A model generated the notes under the pieces. That model was not told where the DNA came from. It ran no database searches and saw nothing but the letters and a program-made list of their open reading frames with translations. The position numbers were made by a program, and so were the translations under genes. A stretch of 10,671 nucleotides of DNA, from positions 1 to 10,671 of the forward strand of contig JADFVM010000184.1 in NCBI GenBank assembly GCA_015222555.1, in the 5' to 3' direction. The DNA is from Pseudomonadota bacterium (lineage in GTDB: Bacteria > Desulfobacterota > JADFVX01). This document shows, one piece after another, positions 5,643 to 10,671 of this stretch. The stretch's first letter is position 1. Each line of letters opens with the position of its first letter.

Positions 5643-6059
5643 ATGCAGAAAAAAATATTTCTAACTCAACAAGTACTTGATCAGTGGTCTTCTGCCGGCA
5701 AGGCAAACATTGAAGGAGACATTCTCACTATTCCTTCAAAGGATAACTCTCGCTTCACATTAAAAGCAGCTGTCAAATTTCTTGCTATCGAATCAAAGAA
5801 TACTGATCCTAATAATTGGGTAGGCAAAGTCATTACCTCGGATCACATTAAAGAAAAGGGAGTAGAGGTTTATATGAACTCTGCCATATACAAGGATGAG
5901 GCGTATAAGGTGGAAGAAGGCTTTTTAGGACTGCTTCTGGAAGATGACAGCAAAAAAGGATCTCCTGAGAAGGAAATATTAGAACCCGATTCATCCCTTG
6001 CTGACAATGAAAAGAATGATGACCAGCTTCTGGCAGATTTTCTGTTAAAGAATCTGTAA
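5643..6059 (+). CDS. Hypothetical protein, 138 aa, acidic C-terminal tail
   Basis: The family is not recognised with confidence. The first 100 residues look like a compact alpha/beta domain, with an N-terminal helix (FLTQQVLDQW, 6-15), a strand-like DILTIP (26-31), FTLKAAVKFLAIE (38-50), WVGKVIT (59-65) and a YKVEEGFLGLLLE segment (88-100). A low-complexity acidic linker (about 101-125, rich in D, E, K and S) and a short hydrophobic end LLADFLLKNL (129-138) follow. The end could be a docking peptide. There is no signal peptide or membrane segment. No clear Shine-Dalgarno precedes ATG 5643, but codon use and the intact frame match its neighbours. It is followed by a hairpin with a T-run and then by the parvulin gene with its own promoter, so it is probably transcribed alone. 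The frame is likely real; the function is unknown. Confidence 0.75.
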   Translation: MQKKIFLTQQVLDQWSSAGKANIEGDILTIPSKDNSRFTLKAAVKFLAIESKNTDPNNWVGKVITSDHIKEKGVEVYMNSAIYKDEAYKVEEGFLGLLLEDDSKKGSPEKEILEPDSSLADNEKNDDQLLADFLLKNL

Positions 6060-6069
6060 CCTCACCCTA

Positions 6070-6118
6070 CTTCCCCTTATCCTTCGACAGGCTCAGGATG
6101 ACTCAGGGGAGGAGTTTT
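6070..6118. terminator. Hairpin with T-run; contains a widespread short repeat motif
   Basis: CTTCCCCT (6070-6077) pairs with AGGGGAGG (6105-6112) with one G-T pair. Inside it, ATCCT (6079-6083) pairs with AGGAT (6095-6099). TTTT follows at 6115-6118, so it may terminate the upstream gene. The core CCTTCGACAGGCTCAGGAT is a short extragenic motif I recall from many unrelated bacterial genomes, so repeat identity and terminator function may both apply. Confidence 0.5.
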
Positions 6119-6173
6119 ATTCCCCCGCTTAGATATAGAGGGGCTAAGGGAGCGTTAGAAAAAATGCGGCCTA

Positions 6174-6201
6174 TTTATTTGCCGGGTAAATAACAAATAA
6201 A
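6174..6201. repeat. 8-bp inverted repeat upstream of parvulin promoter
   Basis: TTTATTTG (6174-6181) and CAAATAAA (6194-6201) form a perfect inverted repeat with a 12-nt spacer, about 48 bp before the -35 at 6249. It may be an operator or a remnant of the hairpin-rich segment from 6070. AT-rich composition makes chance occurrence plausible. Confidence 0.3.
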
Positions 6202-6248
6202 AAGCTGGTAAATTTACGTCATGCAACATTTTTAAGCTCAAGAGTTGA

Positions 6249-6277
6249 TTGACAGTTATTCTACTATGTGCTAAATT
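6249..6277 (+). promoter_or_regulatory. Sigma70-type promoter for the parvulin lipoprotein
   Basis: A perfect -35 TTGACA (6249-6254) and a -10 TAAATT (6272-6277) are separated by exactly 17 bp. The predicted start near 6284 leaves a leader of about 30 nt before the start codon at 6315. This is the strongest promoter candidate in the window. Confidence 0.65.
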
Positions 6278-6302
6278 ATGCCGTTTAAATTAAAATCAAG
6301 CT

Positions 6303-6307
6303 GGAGG
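6303..6307 (+). promoter_or_regulatory. Ribosome binding site deciding the TTG start
   Basis: GGAGG at 6303-6307 lies 7 nt before the TTG at 6315. No in-frame ATG follows until well past the signal peptide, so TTG is the likely initiation codon. Confidence 0.7.
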
Positions 6308-6314
6308 AATTATT

Positions 6315-7364
6315 TTGAAGAATTTGCATACAATCAGTTTTAAACTTGCGCTGGTCTTATTCGTTTCCACCCTCATCTTTGCAGGATGTAAGGAGAAGAA
6401 ACCCGTACAGACCCAGACCCAGACCCAAACGCAAACGAAAGGCGATAGCCAGGCTACAGCAAAAGAAACATTTTTATTTACTGCTCTTCCTGACGTTGTT
6501 GCTAAAGTCAATGGTATAGACATTCAGAAAAGCAAACTTGAAAATGTCTATAAAGTCATCGCATCGCAGGCACAAATGGCAAATCAGGTTAAAAGTGAAA
6601 AAGAACTGGTGGATATGGCACTAAATGAACTGATCAATTCTGAACTTTTAAAGCAGGAAACAGACCGTCAAAAAATAACTGCCCCTAAAGAAGCCGTTGA
6701 AAAACAGTTGGAAATGATTAAATCTCAGTTTCCAGACGTAGAGACATTTGAAAAGGCTATATTGGAAAAAGGTTTTAGTGTTGAACAGTTAAGAGGAAAT
6801 ATCGAAGATCAGCTGGCATTGAAAGAAATGTATTCAAAGGAGATCGAAAGTAAAATCACAATCTCTGACAAAATGATTGAGGATTTTTACAATGGAAATC
6901 CTCAATTTTTCAACAAGCCAGGGTCAGTTAAAGCTTCTCATATCTTGATCAAAATGGATAACTGGGATGATAAGGCAAAGGTTGAAGAGGGTCGTAAAAA
7001 AATTGAGGCCATCCAGGCAAAAGTCAAAAAAGGAGATGATTTTTCCGAACTGGCAAAAACATCATCCGAAGGGCCAAGTGCACCCAATGGTGGTGATTTG
7101 GGTTTCTTTTCAAAGGGACAAATGGTTAAGTCTTTTGAAGATGCCGCTTTTGCATTAAAGGTAGGGGAAGTAAGTGATATTGTTCAATCCAACTTCGGAT
7201 TTCATATCATTAAGGTCTTTGATAAAAAAGAGGGAGGCGTCACAGCTCTCAAAGATGCGTCAAAAGACATTAAACCCTATCTCTCCAACCTCGAAGGCAA
7301 TAAGCTCATGAACGAATATGTAGGTAAGCTTCGCTCTACAGCAACGGTGGAGAAGCTGATCTAA
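6315..7364 (+). CDS. Parvulin-type peptidyl-prolyl isomerase lipoprotein (PrsA/SurA-like)
   Basis: This 349-residue protein has a lipoprotein signal peptide: basic start, hydrophobic core at about 9-22 and lipobox LIFAGC with Cys25. Position +2 is Lys rather than Asp, so outer-membrane sorting is expected, facing the periplasm. A tandem Gln-Thr linker (32-41) follows. The SurA_N-like helical chaperone region spans about 60-200. One rotamase domain lies at about 204-306, with family motifs KASHILIK (206-213), FSELAKTSSEGPSAPNGGDLG (243-263, conserved GGDLG) and FGFHIIKVFD (294-303). It catalyses prolyl cis-trans isomerisation and assists folding of exported proteins. Typical PrsA/SurA-like proteins are of similar size, with one or two rotamase domains. 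The start is TTG with a well-placed GGAGG. It has its own promoter (6249-6277), and the gene after it is separated by a palindromic repeat. Exact ortholog naming is not justified. Confidence 0.93.
   Translation: MKNLHTISFKLALVLFVSTLIFAGCKEKKPVQTQTQTQTQTKGDSQATAKETFLFTALPDVVAKVNGIDIQKSKLENVYKVIASQAQMANQVKSEKELVDMALNELINSELLKQETDRQKITAPKEAVEKQLEMIKSQFPDVETFEKAILEKGFSVEQLRGNIEDQLALKEMYSKEIESKITISDKMIEDFYNGNPQFFNKPGSVKASHILIKMDNWDDKAKVEEGRKKIEAIQAKVKKGDDFSELAKTSSEGPSAPNGGDLGFFSKGQMVKSFEDAAFALKVGEVSDIVQSNFGFHIIKVFDKKEGGVTALKDASKDIKPYLSNLEGNKLMNEYVGKLRSTATVEKLI
6408..6437 (+). repeat. Tandem hexanucleotide repeat encoding (Gln-Thr)5
   Basis: Three perfect CAGACC units are followed by two CAAACG units, all in frame, encoding five Gln-Thr pairs just after the lipidated cysteine. 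A change of unit number keeps the frame and would only alter tether length, so length variation between strains is plausible. Confidence 0.85.
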
Positions 7365-7420
7365 GTCGTCAGACATTTAACAATCTTTCTAAAACCCAAA
7401 CAGCCCCCGCACTGATAGTG

Positions 7421-7526
7421 TTTAGTACCTTAGAAATTATTTTCTGCGTTTTTCTGGCAGAAAATAATTTCGTGAAGGTACTTACACCCCTCAAGGGGGT
7501 ACTGAAAATAGTCCAGTTCATCTGGG
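7421..7526 (+). repeat. Dispersed palindromic repeat, short copy
   Basis: This 106-bp element matches the reverse complement of 3100-3251 except for the 47-nt block. It folds into AGTACCTT/AAGGTACT (7424-7431 with 7475-7482), then a perfect 14-bp stem AAATTATTTTCTGC/GCAGAAAATAATTT (7434-7447 with 7457-7470) with a 9-nt loop. A second small hairpin ACCCCT-CAA-GGGGGT follows at 7486-7500. Compared with the long copy, one pair of the 14-bp stem is changed on both sides (T-A to A-T). It lies between the parvulin gene and queF, with the same orientation to its downstream gene as the other copy. It may end or process the parvulin transcript, but no T-run follows. Confidence 0.85.
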
Positions 7527-7587
7527 CCAGGGGCTTGTTTGATAAAGCGATGATAATAGAAATGAATTCCTTTTGGATTATATATTA

Positions 7588-7962
7588 ATGGCAGCTCATA
7601 CGATAAAGTACGGTGCACAGGAAATATCTGAAGCAAAACTGGAACCCTGGGACAATCCTTACCCTGACAGGGATTATAGGATAGAAATTTCTTTCCCTGA
7701 ATTTACCTGCCTATGTCCCCGTTCAGGTTATCCTGATTTTGCCACGATTAAACTCAGCTACGTACCCGACAAGTATGTAGTTGAGTTAAAAAGTCTGAAG
7801 CTTTACCTCAACAGTTACAGAGATAAGGCGATCTCCCATGAGGAAGTAACAAACAAGATATTTGATGACCTCAAAGCGATTTTGAAGCCCAGAGAGATGG
7901 ATATCACAGGCGACTTTAATGTCAGGGGTAATGTTAAGACTGAAATCAAGGTCTCCCTTTAA
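7588..7962 (+). CDS. queF: NADPH-dependent 7-cyano-7-deazaguanine (preQ0) reductase, unimodal
   Basis: This cytoplasmic enzyme reduces the nitrile preQ0 to preQ1 in queuosine tRNA-modification synthesis. From ATG 7588 it is 124 residues, shorter than B. subtilis QueF (about 165) but with the whole T-fold core. The catalytic segment FTCLCPRSGYPDFA holds the nucleophile Cys43 and Asp50, spaced as in B. subtilis Cys55/Asp62. The substrate-binding motif VELKSLKLYLNSYR (65-78) has Glu66, and His84-Glu85 (SHEEV) matches the conserved His-Glu. The family motif normally reads ESKSLK; here it is ELKSLK. An in-frame TTG at 7573 would add five residues, but neither start has a good ribosome site and ATG 7588 fits the family better. 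No other queuosine genes are nearby. No preQ1 riboswitch is evident upstream; a palindromic repeat lies there instead. Confidence 0.93.
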   Translation: MAAHTIKYGAQEISEAKLEPWDNPYPDRDYRIEISFPEFTCLCPRSGYPDFATIKLSYVPDKYVVELKSLKLYLNSYRDKAISHEEVTNKIFDDLKAILKPREMDITGDFNVRGNVKTEIKVSL

Positions 7963-8099
7963 TAGCCTCAACGTCATCCGCCACCCTGCCGTCAACGATC
8001 CCGACTTTTAAGTATCAAATATCAGCTTACCTCTATTGGGAAACCCACGTAGCGTCAACATTCTAAATCTGGTTCATATTCTAGAAACTAAGCAAATCT

Positions 8100-8104
8100 G
8101 AGGA
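8100..8104 (+). promoter_or_regulatory. Ribosome binding site of the HAD gene
   Basis: GAGGA at 8100-8104 lies 5 nt before ATG 8110 and fixes this start. The 147-bp gap from 7963 to here shows no convincing promoter, terminator or repeat. Confidence 0.6.
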
Positions 8105-8109
8105 TTGCC

Positions 8110-8763
8110 ATGAACTTCAAAGCCGTCATTTTTGATCTTGATGGAACATTACTGGATACTCTGGAGGACATTGCAAACTCTACAAACAAAGTTCTGAATA
8201 GCAATGGATTTCCAACACATCCATTGAATCGCTACTGCAATTTCGCCGGCAGCGGCTTAGAGGTTCTTATAAATCGCGTATTGCCGGAAGGCAGACGTGA
8301 CGAAGCAACAATAGAAAAGTGTGTTCAGGGATTTCGTGAAGACTATAAACAAAACTGGAACATTAAGACAAAACCCTATGATGGGATAGCAGACCTCCTT
8401 GACACGCTAAACGATAGAAAGATAAAGCTCGCAGTTCTTTCCAACAAACCGCACGATTTTACCCTGCAATGCGTTAATGACATGTTATCGAACTGGCACT
8501 TTGAGAGGGTCCAGGGCCTCCATGAAGGGCTCCATCCCAAACCCGATCCCGCAGGGGCTCAACAAATAGCTGACTTTCTAAAATTATCACCAGGCGAGAT
8601 TTTATATGTGGGTGATACGGATATCGACATGGAAACGGCGACGGCTGCGGGAATGTTTCCCTGTGGCGTACTATGGGGATTCCGCTCAAAAAAAGAATTG
8701 GAAGAAAGTGGTGCACGAGCTTTAATAGAGCATCCCTCAGAGATTTTAAACTTGCTAGATTAA
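8110..8763 (+). CDS. gph: HAD-superfamily phosphatase, phosphoglycolate phosphatase-like
   Basis: This 217-residue protein has the full HAD phosphatase signature. Motif I is FDLDGTLLDT, with nucleophile Asp9 and acid/base Asp11. Motif II is VLSNKP (Ser111). Motif III has Lys144 in HPKPDP. Motif IV is VGDTDIDME (Asp169, Asp173). The helical cap between about 15 and 90 is of the C1 type seen in Gph, and the C-terminal GVLWGFRSKKELEESGA segment is characteristic of Gph-like members. Gph removes phosphate from 2-phosphoglycolate, a product of DNA repair and oxygenase chemistry; related enzymes act on other small phosphate esters, so the substrate is inferred. Length is normal for Gph (about 220). 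It lies upstream of the phosphatase/pseudouridine synthase pair with a 91-bp gap, which contains a possible promoter. Confidence 0.88.
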   Translation: MNFKAVIFDLDGTLLDTLEDIANSTNKVLNSNGFPTHPLNRYCNFAGSGLEVLINRVLPEGRRDEATIEKCVQGFREDYKQNWNIKTKPYDGIADLLDTLNDRKIKLAVLSNKPHDFTLQCVNDMLSNWHFERVQGLHEGLHPKPDPAGAQQIADFLKLSPGEILYVGDTDIDMETATAAGMFPCGVLWGFRSKKELEESGARALIEHPSEILNLLD

Positions 8764-8831
8764 CCTTGCAGCCAATTTTCCCAATCATTAAGTTTGACGC
8801 CCCTCCCCTGCTCACGCTACACTTTCAACCC

Positions 8832-8837
8832 TATAAT
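8832..8837 (+). promoter_or_regulatory. Possible -10 element close to the ppx start
   Basis: A perfect TATAAT (8832-8837) lies only 18 bp before ATG 8855, and no clear -35 is found at 16-18 bp. There is also no ribosome site, so a very short leader is possible. In an AT-rich stretch the match may be chance. Confidence 0.25.
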
Positions 8838-8854
8838 TCTTATATAAAATAAAT

Positions 8855-9811
8855 ATGAAAATAGCATCCATCGACATAGGCACAAATACTCTTAGACTCC
8901 TCATCGGAGCGGTACAAAAGGATGGTCACATCATCGATTCACACCTGATGCGGGAAATAACCCGCCTTGGAGGAGGTTTTGACGGAAAGAGGCTGCACCC
9001 AGACTCGGAAAAAAGAACACTAAGAGCTGTAAAAATCTTTTCTGATGTTATCAAGGAAGCAGGTGTAAAAAAGGTGCGCGCATCAGCCACCAGTGTTGTA
9101 AGAGAAGCAGAAAACGGTAAAGAGTTCATTGATGAGATTAAATCGCTGACCGGCATTAACGTTGACATCATATCAGGCGATATTGAAGCGGCACTCACCC
9201 TTAAGGGCGTGCTCTCAGCCCTTTATCAAAAAGAGAGTAAGGCCCTGGTATTTGATATCGGTGGCGGAAGCACAGAATATATAATAGCTGAAAGCGGAAA
9301 AGTTATTGGCCTTAACAGTCTCAACATGGGGGTCGTTTCGCTAACCGAGAAATACTTAAAATCAGATCCGCCATCCGCTGATAATCTTTCCAACATCAGA
9401 TCGGCCGTAGACAGTTTTTTGCTGGCCCTGAAAACACCGGGAAGCGGATTGCCTGAGCTCAGTCACATGGGGGGTAATTCGGGCTCAATTCTCGTCGGCA
9501 CGGCTGGAACGATCACAACCCTTGCAGCACTCGACCAGAATCTGGAGATCTACGATTCAAGAAAAATTAATAACTACGTTCTCACAAAGGATGCCATCGA
9601 TAAGCTGTTTAAAAGGCTTTCCGGGATGACACATGAAGAAAGGGTTGCCATTAAAGCGCTTGAAGAAGGCCGGGCCGATCTCATCATTGCCGGCACCATT
9701 ATTGTTCAAAGGACGATGGAAGAATTCGGATTCAATGAGCTTGTTGTCAGTGATTACGGCCTGCTTGAGGGCTTACTCATCGATGAAGCCGAGCGTCAGG
9801 GACTGACATGA
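8855..9811 (+). CDS. ppx: Ppx/GppA family phosphatase (exopolyphosphatase)
   Basis: This 318-residue protein of the ASKHA (actin-like ATPase) fold has family motifs in order. The phosphate-1 loop IDIGTNTLRLLI lies at 6-17. ATSVVREAENG (78-88) and IISGDIEAALTL (105-116, catalytic-type Glu111) follow, then the phosphate-2 loop FDIGGGSTEYI (133-143) and a later GTAGTITTLAAL. It hydrolyses terminal phosphate of polyphosphate and/or pppGpp to ppGpp; which substrate dominates cannot be told. About 300 residues is the usual size for the short, two-domain Ppx branch lacking the C-terminal HD-like extension of E. coli Ppx (about 500). Its TGA overlaps the next gene's ATG by 4 bp (ATGA), implying translational coupling. 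No Shine-Dalgarno precedes ATG 8855. Confidence 0.92.
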   Translation: MKIASIDIGTNTLRLLIGAVQKDGHIIDSHLMREITRLGGGFDGKRLHPDSEKRTLRAVKIFSDVIKEAGVKKVRASATSVVREAENGKEFIDEIKSLTGINVDIISGDIEAALTLKGVLSALYQKESKALVFDIGGGSTEYIIAESGKVIGLNSLNMGVVSLTEKYLKSDPPSADNLSNIRSAVDSFLLALKTPGSGLPELSHMGGNSGSILVGTAGTITTLAALDQNLEIYDSRKINNYVLTKDAIDKLFKRLSGMTHEERVAIKALEEGRADLIIAGTIIVQRTMEEFGFNELVVSDYGLLEGLLIDEAERQGLT

Positions 9812-10524
9812 TAAGACTTCAGAAAGTACTGGCCCAGGCAGGGGTTGCATCCCGCAGGGAAGCGGAAAAGATGATCCTAAACGGGAGGATCAAGGTTGAC
9901 GGGAAAGTAATTAAGGAACTTGGCACCAAGGTAGACCCCGAAAAAAATGATATTGAAGTCGATGACAGGTCTATCTCAAAGTCTGAGAAGAAAGTCTATT
10001 ACCTTCTTAACAAACCAAAGGGATGTGTGACGACTATGAAAGATCCCCGCGGTCGACTCACAGTGAATGATCTTCTTAAAGATATAGATGAACGTGTTTA
10101 TCCTGTCGGTCGTCTCGACTATGATACAACAGGGGTCTTGATTATTACCAACGATGGAGAATTGGCAAATGCGCTGGCCCATCCAAAAAAAGAGATTGAT
10201 AAATACTATCATGCACTGGTTCAGGGCGTCCCTTCAAATGAAGCCTTAAAAAGACTGCGTGAGGGTGTGCAACTGGAAGATGGAAAGACAGCGCCCGCAA
10301 AGATACGGGTTCTGGAAATCAAGGGAAATAAAAGCTGGCTGGAGATTATCATCCATGAGGGGAAAAACAGACAGGTGAAAAGGATGTGTGAGGCCATCAG
10401 TCATAAAGTGCTCAGGCTGAAGCGCACCCGTTTCGGGCCACTTGAGGTGAACGATCTTGCCTCAGGAAAAATAAGAGCATTGAAGGATGGGGAGATTGAA
10501 GCATTGAAAAAGGCGATAGAATAA
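9808..10524 (+). CDS. rluB: RsuA/RluB-family rRNA pseudouridine synthase
   Basis: This 238-residue enzyme isomerises uridine to pseudouridine in rRNA. An N-terminal S4 RNA-binding domain (about 2-48: RLQKVLAQAGVASRREAEKM with GRIKVDGKV) is followed by the synthase domain from about 63. The catalytic motif YPVGRLDYDTTGVLIITNDGE places Asp104 as the nucleophile. YYHALVQG (136-143 region) and the C-terminal EGKNRQVKRMCEA and LKRTRFGP motifs are family standards. Its length matches Gram-positive and deltaproteobacterial RluB/RsuA homologues of about 230-250 residues rather than E. coli RluB, which has a longer tail. The choice between the 23S (RluB) and 16S (RsuA) target is uncertain, so the symbol is provisional. 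It starts inside the stop of ppx (4-bp overlap) and ends the recognised gene set. Confidence 0.92.
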   Translation: MIRLQKVLAQAGVASRREAEKMILNGRIKVDGKVIKELGTKVDPEKNDIEVDDRSISKSEKKVYYLLNKPKGCVTTMKDPRGRLTVNDLLKDIDERVYPVGRLDYDTTGVLIITNDGELANALAHPKKEIDKYYHALVQGVPSNEALKRLREGVQLEDGKTAPAKIRVLEIKGNKSWLEIIIHEGKNRQVKRMCEAISHKVLRLKRTRFGPLEVNDLASGKIRALKDGEIEALKKAIE

Positions 10525-10671
10525 ATCCAATTTTATTGTCCCTCTATACATCCAGATTTTCGTATTTTCTTCAGTCTTTAATTGCAAAACTTGAAAGTTA
10601 GTCTGCGTAAGGAAGAAGGAATGACAATGAGTAGTAAAAATAAGGGCTGACAAGATGAGAAGTTCTTCCTG
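10525..10671. other. Downstream region without a recognised gene
   Basis: This is 147 bp of mostly AT-rich sequence. An AGGAAGAAGGA patch (10610-10620) directly precedes a nine-codon frame starting at 10621 and ending TGA at 10648-10650. Another ATG (10655) runs off the window end. An 8-bp perfect inverted repeat, AGGAAGAA (10610-10617) and TTCTTCCT (10663-10670), encloses this mini-frame. Without the sequence beyond the edge it cannot be told whether a gene starts here. Confidence 0.4.

Noticed and set aside
7365..7587. Possible preQ1 riboswitch upstream of queF
   Set aside because: The hairpins there belong to the dispersed repeat also found upstream of an unrelated kinase gene, and the C-rich loop plus A-rich tail pattern of a preQ1 aptamer was not seen.
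7430..7636. 68-codon minus-strand frame over the short repeat copy and queF start
   Set aside because: It is mostly palindromic repeat and antisense to queF, with no protein-like features.
8474..9198. Minus-strand frames of 113 and 90 codons opposite the HAD and Ppx genes
   Set aside because: They are shadows of well-supported genes; no motifs and no ribosome sites.
9976..10653. Minus-strand frames of 78 and 63 codons over and after the pseudouridine synthase gene
   Set aside because: One is antisense to the synthase; the other spans its end and a gap, with no protein features and no ribosome site.

Overview
The window (about 40% G+C by eye) looks like chromosomal DNA of a free-living Gram-negative bacterium. 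The best guess is Desulfobacterota (former Deltaproteobacteria) or a relative such as Nitrospirota. Reasons: a periplasmic single-haem c-type DUF3365 protein, a lipoprotein parvulin, two-component genes with an Rcp1-like receiver, and many palindromic intergenic repeats. No rRNA, tRNA, CRISPR array, prophage or intact insertion sequence is visible.

Layout. (1) 1-1403, plus strand: a palindromic repeat patch, then a three-gene cluster of a DUF302 protein, a secreted DUF3365 c-type haem protein and a small YgaP-like (DUF2892) membrane protein. (2) 1404-1577: a convergent gap with a GC-rich multi-hairpin repeat. (3) 1578-5132, minus strand: a signalling cluster read from 5132 downwards. It holds a membrane histidine kinase with a PilJ/NarX-type P-box-like sensor, a single-domain Rcp1-type response regulator, and a soluble REC-PAS-histidine kinase with a cysteine cluster in its PAS region. 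A palindromic repeat separates the last two. (4) 5133-5642: a 510-bp divergent region with a possible pair of overlapping promoters, a perfect 15-bp palindrome and a MITE-like element of about 166 bp. (5) 5643-7364, plus strand: an unrecognised 138-residue protein, a hairpin/terminator repeat, and a parvulin-type peptidyl-prolyl isomerase lipoprotein with a tandem Gln-Thr linker. (6) 7365-10524, plus strand: a second copy of the palindromic repeat, then unimodal QueF, a Gph-like HAD phosphatase, a Ppx/GppA phosphatase and an RsuA/RluB-family pseudouridine synthase. The last two overlap by 4 bp. (7) 10525-10671: no recognised gene.

How the genes work together. The three signalling proteins can form a phosphorelay with no DNA-binding output in the window: membrane kinase to Rcp1-like receiver, with the REC-PAS-kinase as a second input or relay. 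The DUF302/DUF3365/DUF2892 cluster suggests a redox- or sulfur-related envelope function, which is inference. The right half is mostly housekeeping: tRNA queuosine, 2-phosphoglycolate or similar phosphate-ester removal, polyphosphate/ppGpp metabolism and rRNA modification.

The most notable non-coding signal is the dispersed palindromic repeat at 3100-3251 and 7421-7526. The two copies share a 14-bp stem with a compensatory base-pair change and differ by a 47-nt block, and each lies in the same orientation upstream of a gene start.
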